Assembly: GCA_029242085.1 (NCBI GenBank)
Contig: JAQWUP010000085.1
Span: forward strand, 1 to 47,581
Reading direction: 5' to 3'
Source: Porticoccaceae bacterium
Lineage (GTDB): Bacteria; Pseudomonadota; Gammaproteobacteria; Pseudomonadales; Porticoccaceae
Length of the DNA: 47,581 nt
The translations under genes and the position numbers were made by a program. Each line of letters begins with the position of its first letter. Positions within the stretch are counted from its first letter, which is position 1. The notes beneath the pieces are model-generated. The model saw only the letters and a list, made by a program, of their open reading frames with translations, made no database searches and was not told the DNA's origin. This document shows positions 9,729 to 18,264 of this stretch, piece after piece.

Positions 9729-10493
9729 GTGCTTTCAGCCGAACAAATTATTGATTACCAACCCAGTGCCGAGCTATTGCAGCAGCGTATTATTCTGATT
9801 ACTGGTGCCGGTGATGGCATAGGTAAAGCCGCGGCGCTGGCCTGCGCTGCAGCGGGCGCCAAAGTTATTTTAGCGGGCCGCACAGTGGCTAAACTGGAGC
9901 AGGTATACGATCTGATTACGGCCGCTGGTCAACCAGAACCGTTGATCTACCCGATTGATTTAGAGGGTGCTACTGCCGATGATTACGATGAGCTTTGCGT
10001 CAATATTACCGACCAGCTCGGTCGCCTCGATGGACTTGTGCACAATGCCGGTATTCTCGGTCAGCGCACGCCGCTGAGCAATTATCGACAGGATGTCTGG
10101 GACAGGGTCATGCAGGTTAATGTGACGGCACAATTCCAAATGACTCAGGCGCTGATGCCAGCACTGGAAAAGTCAGATGATGGTTCAGTTATCTTTACTT
10201 CATCTAGTGTGGGCCAGGTTGGCCGTGCCTTTTGGGGTGCCTATGCGGTATCTAAATTTGCCGTGGAAGGAATGGTTCAGGTCTGGGCTGCAGAGCTGCA
10301 GGATTTGGGGTCCGTGCGGGTTAATGCGATTAACCCTGGCGCTACCGCCACCAATATGCGCGCTCAGGCATTCCCGGCGGAAAATCCGGGTGAGCTTAAA
10401 ACCGCCGACCAGATTATGCCTGCTTATCTCTATTTGCTTGGCGCCGACAGCAGCGATGTCAATGGACAGTCTATTAAGGCGCAGGCCCGCTAG
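9729..10493 (+). CDS. yciK: YciK-family short-chain dehydrogenase/reductase
   Basis: A classical SDR of 254 residues and unknown substrate. The NAD(P) motif is ITGAGDGIGKAAAL near residue 22, the NAG motif is VHNAGILG, the catalytic serine lies in FTSSSVG, and Tyr/Lys are in YAVSK. The start is GTG, 3 bp after the phosphatase stop (TAA at 9723-9725), so translation is likely coupled. It ends the plus-strand operon; the convergent rluB begins 27 bp further on and I see no clear terminator in that gap. YciK has the same neighbours in Pseudomonas. No reaction can be assigned from the sequence. Confidence 0.9.
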   Translation: MLSAEQIIDYQPSAELLQQRIILITGAGDGIGKAAALACAAAGAKVILAGRTVAKLEQVYDLITAAGQPEPLIYPIDLEGATADDYDELCVNITDQLGRLDGLVHNAGILGQRTPLSNYRQDVWDRVMQVNVTAQFQMTQALMPALEKSDDGSVIFTSSSVGQVGRAFWGAYAVSKFAVEGMVQVWAAELQDLGSVRVNAINPGATATNMRAQAFPAENPGELKTADQIMPAYLYLLGADSSDVNGQSIKAQAR

Positions 10494-10520
10494 GGTTTTT
10501 AACCAGCGCTGCCATTGAAT

Positions 10521-11357
10521 TTATTTAGAGGTATCGCCGCGAGCTCTCAATTTCTTCTCTTTGCGCTGGCGAATATCGCGGTACATCGTCTTCTCGGTAA
10601 AGCGCGGAGGCCGCAACTTCACCGCATTAAACAGTGACACTACCTGCTTGGGGTCAAGCTCGATAAATTCTGAGCGCCGCACAATGGACGGCAGCTCAAT
10701 AGGACCATAACTAATTCGCTTGAGCCGGTTTACTTCGACATCCTGAGATTCCCAAAGACGACGCACCTCGCGTGTGCGGCCCTCGGCAAGTATGACGCGG
10801 AACCAATTATTACTGCTGCTGCGCTCGTCACCGCTGCGGGAGTGCTGTGCCTTAACGGTCTGGAATTTGGCAATACCGTCTTCCAGCACCACGCCTTCCA
10901 TCAGGCGCTTGATCATCGCCTCGGTGACCTCGCCGTGAATTCGCGCCAGATACTCGCGCTTGACTTCATAGGACGGGTGCATAAGCCGATTGGCCAGCTC
11001 ACCATGATTGGTGAATAGCAGTAAGCCACTAGTATTAATATCGAGCCGACCGATGGCGATCCAGCGGCCGCGATTAAGGCGCGGCAAGCTATCAAAGACT
11101 GTCGGCCTGCCATCTGGGTCCTGAGTAGTACAGACCTCCCCCTCGGGCTTGCTGTACATCAGCACCCTTGGGTTGTCATCGGTAACAATTTTAATGGCGC
11201 GACCATCGACCATAATGCGGTCTTGGGGTTCAGCGCGATCACCGAGCTTGGCGGTGGCACCGTTTACCGAAACACGTCCGGCGGAAATCCAGGTTTCCAG
11301 TTCGCGGCGAGAACCGAGCCCAGCGGTGGCTAATATTTTCTGTAGTTTTTCACTCAT
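10521..11357 (-). CDS. rluB: 23S rRNA pseudouridine 2605 synthase
   Basis: RsuA/RluB-type pseudouridine synthase that isomerises U2605 of 23S rRNA. An N-terminal S4 RNA-binding domain (KLQKILATAGLGSRRELE, then RVSVNG) is followed by the catalytic core GRLDINTSGLLLFTN with the nucleophilic aspartate, and the RxxEVRRLWES and VNRLKRISYG segments. The tail is lysine/arginine rich. The frame is open up to 11417, but I choose the ATG at 11357 (MSEKLQKIL), which starts right at the S4 domain and overlaps the scpB stop by 8 bp. That gives 278 residues. It forms an operon with scpB and scpA, a common arrangement. Confidence 0.94.
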   Translation of the reverse strand: MSEKLQKILATAGLGSRRELETWISAGRVSVNGATAKLGDRAEPQDRIMVDGRAIKIVTDDNPRVLMYSKPEGEVCTTQDPDGRPTVFDSLPRLNRGRWIAIGRLDINTSGLLLFTNHGELANRLMHPSYEVKREYLARIHGEVTEAMIKRLMEGVVLEDGIAKFQTVKAQHSRSGDERSSSNNWFRVILAEGRTREVRRLWESQDVEVNRLKRISYGPIELPSIVRRSEFIELDPKQVVSLFNAVKLRPPRFTEKTMYRDIRQRKEKKLRARGDTSK

Positions 11358-12090
11358 GATCTGGGGCGCTGCTGTGGTGAATTTCTGTTTCAATATCGAC
11401 TGAGTCAGCGCCATCAACCTGCTGATCTAGGGCAAAATTTTCGTCACCGTCGAGCACATCATTTTCATTGCCAACGACTTCATCATTGGCGGCCACTGCG
11501 GTTGCCAGGGGGTCTGCATTAGCGCCAACACCCAGTGCTAACTCCAATTCTGGATCCAGCTCGGCAAAATCTTTTATCTCGCTCAATGCGGGCAGATGTT
11601 CAAGACTTTTAAGATTGAAATAATCGAGAAACTGTTTGGTTGTCGCGTACAGTGCGGGTCGACCCGGCACATCGCGATGCCCTACCACCCGCACCCAGTC
11701 GCGCTCCTGCAGGGTTTTAATAATATCTGAGCTCACCGCAACACCACGCACTAACTCGATATCACCGCGTGTCAGTGGCTGGCGATAGGCGATCAGCGAC
11801 AGTGTTTCGAGCATGGCGCGAGAGTAGCGCTTAGGCTTCTCATCCCAGAGTCGATTAACCCAGGTAGCGAGATCCTGATTGACCTGCAGACGGTAGCCAC
11901 TGGCGATATGCTTTAGCTGAAAACCACGGCCACGGCAGTCGCTCTCGATCTCCTCCAGCGCCGCCCTTATCTGATCTCGCGGTGGGCGCTCTTCGTCTTC
12001 AAAAAGGCTCTCCAGACGCGCTATATCCATGGGCTTACCAGCGGCTAAAAGCGCGCCTTCGATAATTTTTTTAATCAAATCAGAATTCAT
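11350..12090 (-). CDS. scpB: Segregation and condensation protein B
   Basis: Winged-helix (kite) subunit of the SMC-ScpAB condensin; it dimerises and holds ScpA. The ScpB core spans about residues 5-180 (IIEGALLAAGKPM, YRLQVNQDL, SLIAYRQPLTRGDIE, RVVGHRDVPGRPALYATT). After residue 180 comes an acidic low-complexity tail of about 65 residues, which makes the protein (246 residues) longer than the minimal family. Its ATG overlaps the scpA stop in an ATGA, and its own stop overlaps the rluB start. The SMC partner is encoded at 26190-29687 in this window. Confidence 0.94.
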   Translation of the reverse strand: MNSDLIKKIIEGALLAAGKPMDIARLESLFEDEERPPRDQIRAALEEIESDCRGRGFQLKHIASGYRLQVNQDLATWVNRLWDEKPKRYSRAMLETLSLIAYRQPLTRGDIELVRGVAVSSDIIKTLQERDWVRVVGHRDVPGRPALYATTKQFLDYFNLKSLEHLPALSEIKDFAELDPELELALGVGANADPLATAVAANDEVVGNENDVLDGDENFALDQQVDGADSVDIETEIHHSSAPDHE

Positions 12091-12989
12091 GATGCTCTTG
12101 CTTTTACATGTATTGGGCCAAACGAGTCGCTCTGCACGATCTCTACCAATGACTCTTTAATTAATTCCATGATCGCCAAGAAGGTAACGACGACACCTAA
12201 TTTTCCTTCGGACACTTTAAACAGACTAACAAAGGGCACGAACTGTTGGTCGCGCAGGTTTTCTAATACCTGTGACATACGCTCGCGAGTCGATAACTTT
12301 TCCAGCTCGATCTGATGGCTCTCGAACATCTCAGCGCGGCGCAACACATCACCCAAGGCAGTTAATAATTCGCGCATATCAACATCTGGATGCGGGCGCT
12401 CTTTTTCACGGTCTGGTGCCTGGGCACTGGCTTGCTGAATATCGCGGCCCATACGTGGCATTTCATCAATATCTTCCGCTGCTTTTTTAAACCGCTCATA
12501 TTCTTGCAGACGACGAATAAGCTCGGCGCGAGGATCGTCTTCATCTTCCTCCTCGGAGACCTGTCGCGGCAGCAACATGCGTGATTTGATCTCAGCCAGC
12601 ATCGCAGCCATCACCAGGTATTCGGCGGCAAGCTCGAGATGAATCGATGTCATAAGCTCGATGTAACCCATATATTGACGGGTTATCTCGGCGACATTAA
12701 TTTCGAGAATATCGAGATTTTGACGGCGGATAAGGTATAGCAGTAAATCCAGTGGGCCTTCGAAAGCCTCAAGAATTACCTCCAGCGCATCGGGTGGTAT
12801 ATAGAGATCTTTAGGCAGTATGGTGAGTTCTTTGCCCTGCACCACGGCAAAGGGCATTTCCTCTTGCTGCGGACGAACGTTTGAACCAGCGTCTACCGCA
12901 CCAGCGGCCTCTTTTGAGAGGCCCTCTGCTGAGGCACTGGGCTCGATTTGCTTAATTGGAGTTGCTTCAGTCGACACTTGATATCCCAT
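12087..12989 (-). CDS. scpA: Segregation and condensation protein A
   Basis: Kleisin subunit that bridges the two SMC heads. The 300-residue protein has a non-conserved N-terminal stretch of about 60 residues, then the ScpA core: FEGPLDLLLYLIRRQNLDI, VAEITRQYMGYI, AAEYLVMAAMLAEIKSRMLLP, and the C-terminal winged helix (VVTFLAIMELIKE). The start is uncertain. The ATG at 12989 has no clear ribosome site and the conserved part begins much later, so a downstream start is possible. It overlaps scpB by 4 bp and probably begins the scpA-scpB-rluB transcript. Confidence 0.94.
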   Translation of the reverse strand: MGYQVSTEATPIKQIEPSASAEGLSKEAAGAVDAGSNVRPQQEEMPFAVVQGKELTILPKDLYIPPDALEVILEAFEGPLDLLLYLIRRQNLDILEINVAEITRQYMGYIELMTSIHLELAAEYLVMAAMLAEIKSRMLLPRQVSEEEDEDDPRAELIRRLQEYERFKKAAEDIDEMPRMGRDIQQASAQAPDREKERPHPDVDMRELLTALGDVLRRAEMFESHQIELEKLSTRERMSQVLENLRDQQFVPFVSLFKVSEGKLGVVVTFLAIMELIKESLVEIVQSDSFGPIHVKARAS

Positions 12990-13049
12990 CAGTATTCATC
13001 GGCAGATTATAACCACAATCCGCCCTGTGAACATCCACATATTTGACAA

Positions 13050-13670
13050 TCACTGGTGGACAGAAAAATCACCCATACCCTCACGCTTTAACTCTGGATT
13101 AGGGCCAGTCATATCAACCACAGTGGTAGGCTCAAGTCCGCAGTTGCCACCGTCCACAATGGCATCCACTACCGACCCCACCGCCTCGCGGATATCATAG
13201 GGCTCAGCCAGTGGATAGTCCTGATTGGGCAGGATTAGCGTCACGCTCATCATCGGCTCGCCCAACTCTGCCAACAGAGCCTGTGCGATGGGGCTGTCTG
13301 GCACACGGATACCAATGGTTTTACGCTTGGGATGCATCAGCCGCTTGGGCACCTCTGAAGACGCGGGCAATATAAAGGTGAAGGCACCTGGGGTGCTGGC
13401 TTTGAGAATTCTAAAGGCGCTATTGTCGACTCTGGCATAGCTAGCTAATTCAGAGAGGTCTCTACACACCAATGTAAAGTTATGATTCTTATCGATGTCG
13501 CGAATAGCACGAATTCGGTCAAGCGCCTGCTTGTCACCTATATGACAGCCAATGGCATAGACCGAATCAGTGGGATAGACCACCACACCGCCGCGACGAA
13601 TAATCTCTGCGACCTGAGAAATTAGGCGTTGCTGTGGGTTGTCAGGATGGATAGAAAAATACTGGCTCAT
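13050..13670 (-). CDS. yciO: L-threonylcarbamoyladenylate synthase-family protein (YciO type)
   Basis: A YrdC-fold protein of 206 residues. The fold signatures are GGVVVYPTDSVYAIGCHI near residue 30, IRDIDKNHNFTLVC, PGAFTFILPAS, and KRKTIGIRVPDSPIAQALL. YrdC/TsaC proteins make threonylcarbamoyl-AMP for tRNA t6A; whether the YciO branch has the same activity is less certain, so I keep the name general. The downstream partner in t6A synthesis, tsaD, is elsewhere in this window. The frame is open to 13718, but the ATG at 13670 (MSQYFSIHP) matches the usual YciO start. yciO next to scpA-scpB-rluB is common in gammaproteobacteria. Confidence 0.88.
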   Translation of the reverse strand: MSQYFSIHPDNPQQRLISQVAEIIRRGGVVVYPTDSVYAIGCHIGDKQALDRIRAIRDIDKNHNFTLVCRDLSELASYARVDNSAFRILKASTPGAFTFILPASSEVPKRLMHPKRKTIGIRVPDSPIAQALLAELGEPMMSVTLILPNQDYPLAEPYDIREAVGSVVDAIVDGGNCGLEPTTVVDMTGPNPELKREGMGDFSVHQ

Positions 13671-13731
13671 GCTACTCTCTAATGCGCGTACGACTCGTGA
13701 TTCGGCGCGCATTATCACATAGCTTTAGCCA

Positions 13732-15582
13732 TTATTGGACATCTGTTGTTATTGTTTTGTGCAGAAACTGCTCTTCAAAATCACTGGCAGGCAATGGCTT
13801 GGCCACTAGATAGCCCTGAAAACTATCGCAACCCAGCGCTCTTAACATCTCTCGCTGGGCCTCAGTCTCCACTCCTTCGGCAACCGTTTTCATCTCCAGA
13901 TTTTGTGCCAAGCCAATAATACCGGAGACAATGGCGCTATCGCTGGGATCTGTCTCGATCTCCTGAATAAAGGAGCGGTCGATTTTTAATACATCAACAG
14001 GCAGACGCTTTAAATAATTGAGTGATGAGTAGCCGCTGCCGAAATCATCAATGGCGATAGAAATCCCCATGCTCTTGATTTTAACTAACTCGGTACTCAT
14101 TAACTCCGGGTGGCTCATCAATGTGCTTTCGGTTATTTCTAGTTCAAGTACATTTTTCGGCAGGCTGTGGCGGCGCATCAAGGCCTCTAACTGGCCATGG
14201 AGCTCTTCAGCCATAAGATCTTTTACCGACAGATTGAGCGCCAGTGTCAATTTGTAGTCTTTACTCAACCAGCCGCGCAACTGACTTGCCCCCTGCTCTA
14301 AAACCCAGTCGCTCAGCTGATTGATAAGGCCGCTCTCTTCAGCCAGAGGGATAAATACATTGGGGCCCAGAATGCCATCGGTGGGATGATTCCAACGAAC
14401 CAGGGCCTCCGCACCCACTAGGTCACCAGTGCAAAAATCTATTTTAGGCTGATAGTAGAGCTCGAGCTCGCCGCGCTCTATGGCCTGACGCAACTCGCGC
14501 TCCATTTCCAAACGGTCGGCAATCTCCGCTTCCATGCCAGTCTCGTAAAAACAGAAATCATTGCGCTTTTCTTTCGCCTTGAACATCGCCGAGTCAGCAT
14601 GCTTGATCAATGAACTGACGTCGCTGCCATTATCGGGAAAGATAGAGATACCAATACTGGTGGTGACAAACATTTTCTTTTGCATAAACACAAATGGCTG
14701 ACTCAGCGAGTGACAGATTTTTGCTGCAACCTTTGCTGCGGTGTCTGCACCCTGTATTTTCTCCAACACAATGGTAAATTCATCACCGCCAAGGCGAGCG
14801 ATAAAATCCTGCTCACGGACACAGTTGCGAATTCGGTCTGACACGGCTTTTAGCAGCAGATCACCTGCATCATGTCCCATGGTGTCATTGATCATTTTAA
14901 AGCGATCCAGATCAAGAAATAAATTGGCAAATTTCTCGTTTTCTGCCGCGGCATGACTCACTACCAGCTGGATATGCTGCATCAAATTGGCACGGTTGGG
15001 CAGGCTGGTCAGAGGGTCGTGATAGGCCAGGCGCTTGACATGTTTTTCAGCTCGATTGGCTTTAATTAGCCGCGCTACTCGCTGCTTCATAACCGAGAAA
15101 TTAATCGGCTTAGAGATATAGTCTGTGGCGCCCGAGGAAAATGCCTTGACGATAGAGTCTTCATCCTCAAGACCGGTAATCATTAACACAGGAATATCCG
15201 CGCCATTGGGTAAGTCTCGAATCCGCTGACAGGCATCAAAGCCGTTCATCTGCGGCATCATGGCATCCATCAAAATCAGGTCAGGCATGCGACGGGTACA
15301 TATCTCAATAGCCTGCATGCCGTTATGTGCCTCCTCCAGCTGATAGTTTTCGCGCTGAAAAGCATTGACCAGAGACAGGCGTATGGAGCGATCATCGTCG
15401 ACCACTAAAATTCTATAGCTCTGTTCCTGGCCGCCCACCACAGCATCATCTACATGCTCAAGCAGCGACACCTCCTGTTTAAGATCGAGACACAGCGCTG
15501 CAAATGACTGACTGATAAGCACCTCATAACTCGCAGCATTCTCAAGGCAGAATGCGAAATCAATGTATTGTAACGAGTGCAA
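13732..15582 (-). CDS. Response regulator with GGDEF and EAL domains (cyclic-di-GMP turnover), N-terminus uncertain
   Basis: Up to 616 residues. A receiver domain is at about 56-175 (ILVVDDDRS, phospho-acceptor Asp106 in ILMDAMMP, Lys in YISKPIN). The diguanylate cyclase domain has an intact GGDEF at 264-268 and an RxxD inhibitory site at 255-258. The EAL phosphodiesterase domain begins at 391 (EALVRW) and keeps DDFGSGYSSL and LKIDRSFI. All active sites look intact, so it could make or break c-di-GMP. The odd part is the start: in frame there is no ATG before Met89, inside the receiver. The longest version uses TTG at 15582, within sequence that still encodes, in another frame, an acetolactate-synthase-like protein. 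The true N-terminus seems to have been lost at a junction near 15550. Confidence 0.85.
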   Translation of the reverse strand: MHSLQYIDFAFCLENAASYEVLISQSFAALCLDLKQEVSLLEHVDDAVVGGQEQSYRILVVDDDRSIRLSLVNAFQRENYQLEEAHNGMQAIEICTRRMPDLILMDAMMPQMNGFDACQRIRDLPNGADIPVLMITGLEDEDSIVKAFSSGATDYISKPINFSVMKQRVARLIKANRAEKHVKRLAYHDPLTSLPNRANLMQHIQLVVSHAAAENEKFANLFLDLDRFKMINDTMGHDAGDLLLKAVSDRIRNCVREQDFIARLGGDEFTIVLEKIQGADTAAKVAAKICHSLSQPFVFMQKKMFVTTSIGISIFPDNGSDVSSLIKHADSAMFKAKEKRNDFCFYETGMEAEIADRLEMERELRQAIERGELELYYQPKIDFCTGDLVGAEALVRWNHPTDGILGPNVFIPLAEESGLINQLSDWVLEQGASQLRGWLSKDYKLTLALNLSVKDLMAEELHGQLEALMRRHSLPKNVLELEITESTLMSHPELMSTELVKIKSMGISIAIDDFGSGYSSLNYLKRLPVDVLKIDRSFIQEIETDPSDSAIVSGIIGLAQNLEMKTVAEGVETEAQREMLRALGCDSFQGYLVAKPLPASDFEEQFLHKTITTDVQ

Positions 15583-16019
15583 TGCTGGTAGAGACCAACC
15601 GTATTAACACCGGTGCAAGAAGAGTCCTGAATCGCCCCTTTGCCAAAGGTGGATATGGCTGTCTGTGCTGTTATCACTAGCATTGGCACATTGTTTTCGT
15701 AGGCTGAGGCAACCCCAGTGATCATATTGGTGGCGCCGGGTCCAGTGGTGGAGCAGCAGACACCTAATTTTCCGGTATTGCGTGCATAGCCATCAGCCAT
15801 AAAGGCGGCACCGGTTTCATGCCTTGCAACCACTGCTCTTACGCCGCCGCGTCGCTCACTACGGGCCAAGGCATTGTAGAGGGGCTCAATGGCGCCGCCA
15901 GGGACACCAAAGACATATTCCACCCCCAATTGATTTAGATAGCCAACTAGTAGATCTGCCATTTCAGGTTCTGCCAAAGCAGTTGGCACCGGTTCAGATT
16001 TAACGTCTAAGCTGCCCAT
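15552..16019 (-). pseudogene. Truncated acetolactate-synthase-like (ThDP enzyme) N-terminal fragment
   Basis: The ATG at 16019 opens a frame whose first 156 residues are the N-terminal pyrimidine-binding domain of a thiamine-diphosphate enzyme of the IlvB type. Visible motifs are FGVPGGAIEPLYNAL, ARHETGAAFMADGYAR with the catalytic glutamate, TGPGATN and QDSSCTGVNTVGLYQHC. The match stops abruptly after CTRYNTLISH near 15552. The frame then runs on to 15450 without resemblance, through the start of the REC-GGDEF-EAL gene in another phase. The rest of the domain, the central domain and the cofactor-binding PP domain (about 400 residues) are missing, so it cannot be a working enzyme. An internal deletion, or a wrong join in the assembly, would explain it. 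Confidence 0.8.
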
Positions 16020-16194
16020 TTTATATTTAGATTCCTTTATAAATTAGCGTGTTACGGAGGTTTCCTAATATTTTTTTCAATTGCATAAAGTAATAGATCA
16101 AGCAATCGGGCTTTTCAATCCTATATCTACGTATTTTTTACCTGAAGTTAAACTCCTAATTCTGTTCCCAGCCTATAAATAGCGCGCGGTAATC

Positions 16195-16222
16195 TCGACA
16201 ACGGCTATCCAGCGGTTACAAT
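16195..16222 (+). promoter_or_regulatory. Sigma-70 promoter for the VC0807-like gene
   Basis: TCGACA at 16195-16200 and TACAAT at 16217-16222 each match the sigma-70 consensus at five of six positions, with a 16-bp spacer. Transcription would begin near 16229, about 25 nt before the ATG at 16255. It lies in the 235-bp divergent gap between the truncated ThDP fragment and the plus-strand genes. The rest of that gap is AT-rich, and I see no other clear element in it. Confidence 0.6.
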
Positions 16223-16254
16223 GCTGTCCTCACTTTTATCTCTATTTTTTTGGT

Positions 16255-16986
16255 ATGCAAAATCAAGACAACTCAATAGATAACAACAGTCAGGGAAAGG
16301 CGCCGGAAAAGCAGGAAAGCTTGCTTATAAATTTGGCTTTTAATCTGTTGGTACCCACTCTGGTTTTGACCAAACTCAGCGGCGAGGACTTTCTTGGTAT
16401 CAAGCTTGCCATTGTGGTGGCTCTGGCCTTTCCAATTGTTTATGGCCTGCATGATTTTTTCAGCCGCGGAAAGCTAAACTTTTTTTCGGCATTAGGTGTT
16501 GTCAGTGTCACCCTTACTGGCGGCATCAGCTTGCTAGAGCTGGATGCGATCTACATTGCTATCAAAGAGGCATCGATTCCTGCGATCTTTGGCGCGGCCA
16601 CTTTAATTTCTCTAAAAACATCACAGCCACTGATCCATACCTTCTTACTTAATGATTCCATTTTAGAAACCAAAAAAATTGCTTCAGCTTTAGAAGACAA
16701 TGGCCGCCAACCCGAATTTGATAAATTACTCTTCAATGCGTCATGGATTCTAGCTGGCTCATTCTTTCTCTCCTCTCTGCTTAATTATTTACTCGCGGTG
16801 ATTATTTTGACTTCCGATCCTGGGACTGTTGAGTTTAACGAGCAGCTCGGCAAAATGACGGCACTGAGTTTTCCAGTGATCGCCCTACCGGCAATGCTGG
16901 TTATGATGGGTAACCTTTTTTATCTCTTTAGAGGTATTACTAAACTGACTGGTATGTCTCTCGAAGAAATTATCAAACAGAAATAA
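16255..16986 (+). CDS. VC0807-like polytopic membrane protein
   Basis: A 243-residue integral membrane protein. After a hydrophilic start of about 22 residues there are about six hydrophobic segments: around 25-40, 48-65 (LAIVVALAFPIVYGL), 73-95, 102-120, 158-185 (ILAGSFFLSSLLNYLLAVII) and 208-228 (FPVIALPAMLVMMGNLFYL). The pattern, including the conserved phrase PLIHTFLLNDSIL, resembles the uncharacterised VC0807 family found beside yciI in related genomes. It has no catalytic motif that I can recognise. It is the first gene after the promoter at 16195-16222 and is followed 16 bp later by yciI. Function unknown. Confidence 0.65.
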   Translation: MQNQDNSIDNNSQGKAPEKQESLLINLAFNLLVPTLVLTKLSGEDFLGIKLAIVVALAFPIVYGLHDFFSRGKLNFFSALGVVSVTLTGGISLLELDAIYIAIKEASIPAIFGAATLISLKTSQPLIHTFLLNDSILETKKIASALEDNGRQPEFDKLLFNASWILAGSFFLSSLLNYLLAVIILTSDPGTVEFNEQLGKMTALSFPVIALPAMLVMMGNLFYLFRGITKLTGMSLEEIIKQK

Positions 16987-17002
16987 ATAGGAATAATGAG
17001 CA

Positions 17003-17302
17003 ATGTGGTACGCAATAATCAGTGAAGATATCGAAAACAGCTTGGAAAAACGCGGATTGGCTCGCCCAGCCCATCTCGAGCGCCTAAATAAGCTTAAAGA
17101 GGCAGGTCGATTGCTGATTGCTGGCCCACATCCGGCTATTGATAACAATGAGCCCGGTGAGGCTGGGTTTACCGGTAGTCTGGTGGTTGCTGAGTTTGAC
17201 TCCCTGAACGATGCACAGTCCTGGGCCGATGCCGAACCCTATGTGGCAGCTGGTGTCTATGCCGCGGTAACAGTTAAGCCGTTCAAGAAGGTACTGCCCT
17301 AA
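17003..17302 (+). CDS. yciI: YciI-family protein
   Basis: A compact 99-residue ferredoxin-like alpha/beta-barrel protein. It begins [17 protein letters not shown] and has the family pattern [17 protein letters not shown], then [35 protein letters not shown]. Conserved residues are the first His (of RPAHLE) and the Asp of the WADAEPY segment, proposed to form an active site in YciI. The physiological reaction is unknown. It sits 16 bp after the VC0807-like gene and is probably co-transcribed with it. Confidence 0.92.
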   Translation: MWYAIISEDIENSLEKRGLARPAHLERLNKLKEAGRLLIAGPHPAIDNNEPGEAGFTGSLVVAEFDSLNDAQSWADAEPYVAAGVYAAVTVKPFKKVLP

Positions 17303-17367
17303 AGTCTGATATCACTACGTATATAAGGCTGTATCCACAGATAGCTCGGCCTCAGGAGTTATCATTT

Positions 17368-18198
17368 ATGTCTGATCAAGGTATGATCGAATCCATTAAA
17401 AACTATCTAAGACTTACTATGAATTACAGAAAATTAGCACTGACCCTCTTATTACTTCCATTCACATCAAATGTCTTGGCTCAAGAGCCCCAAACTGAAC
17501 AGGCGATTAACCCCGCAGAAGTTGTCAGTGAAGTGCAGCCATTACAGCCTGCCACAGCTGAATCCGCAGCTATTCAGCCTGTTCCCATGAAGCCACAGAC
17601 AAGATATGTGGCCGATGAATTTTACGTGCCACTGCGCGAAACACCCTGTGCACGCTGCAAGATTGTGCATCGTGGTTTAAAAACCGGCACTAAGCTGATG
17701 CTAGTCGACCTGAAAGATGGTTGGGGACAGGTTAAGACTGACAAAGGCGTGGAAGGCTGGATGGAAGAGCAGTTTCTCTCTGATAGCCAAATTGCGCGAG
17801 TACAGGTGATCAAAGATAAGGCGGTGATGACGAAATTAAAGCGCCGCAACAATGAGCTAGAACAGGTAATGAGCGAACTTCGCAAGCAGTCTAAGTCATT
17901 GCGCGGCAAACTGGACAGTACCACTGGCAGCAAAGAGAACCTCGCGCTCGAACTGGCCAATATAAAAGAGATCTCCTCCGATGCGATCGCTTTAAATGAG
18001 CAGAACCAAGAGCTGGTAAAACAAAGTCATATGTTGCAGCGAGAAAATGACGTATTGAAAGCTAACTTTGATGACCTGCAAAAAGATCGCCGCAATGAAT
18101 CATTTCTCTATGGTGGCCTAACAGTATTTCTTGGCGCTATTCTAGTGGTACTGATTCCCAAGCTGCGCGGTAGAAAGCGTTTCTCCGAGTGGCAATAG
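17368..18198 (+). CDS. TIGR04211-type SH3-domain membrane protein
   Basis: Up to 276 residues with three parts. A hydrophobic signal segment (KLALTLLLLPF, possible cleavage after NVLA) is followed by a proline/glutamine-rich linker. A bacterial SH3 domain spans about 80-145 (YVPLRETPCARCKIV, GWGQVKTDKGVEGWMEEQFL). A long coiled coil spans about 150-245, then comes a C-terminal membrane anchor (GGLTVFLGAILVVLIP) with a basic tail. This is the layout of the YgiM/TIGR04211 family, presumed to bind the cell wall from the inner membrane; its exact role is unknown. AGGAG at 17354-17358 supports the ATG at 17368. An alternative ATG at 17419 (MNYRKLALTL) would give a more standard signal peptide but lacks a ribosome site. 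Confidence 0.82.
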   Translation: MSDQGMIESIKNYLRLTMNYRKLALTLLLLPFTSNVLAQEPQTEQAINPAEVVSEVQPLQPATAESAAIQPVPMKPQTRYVADEFYVPLRETPCARCKIVHRGLKTGTKLMLVDLKDGWGQVKTDKGVEGWMEEQFLSDSQIARVQVIKDKAVMTKLKRRNNELEQVMSELRKQSKSLRGKLDSTTGSKENLALELANIKEISSDAIALNEQNQELVKQSHMLQRENDVLKANFDDLQKDRRNESFLYGGLTVFLGAILVVLIPKLRGRKRFSEWQ

Positions 18199-18264
18199 AG
18201 AGCAGCAATAGAAAACACCAGCGATCCATGACTTTTATCTACCCTTAAATAAGGAGGTATCTCG

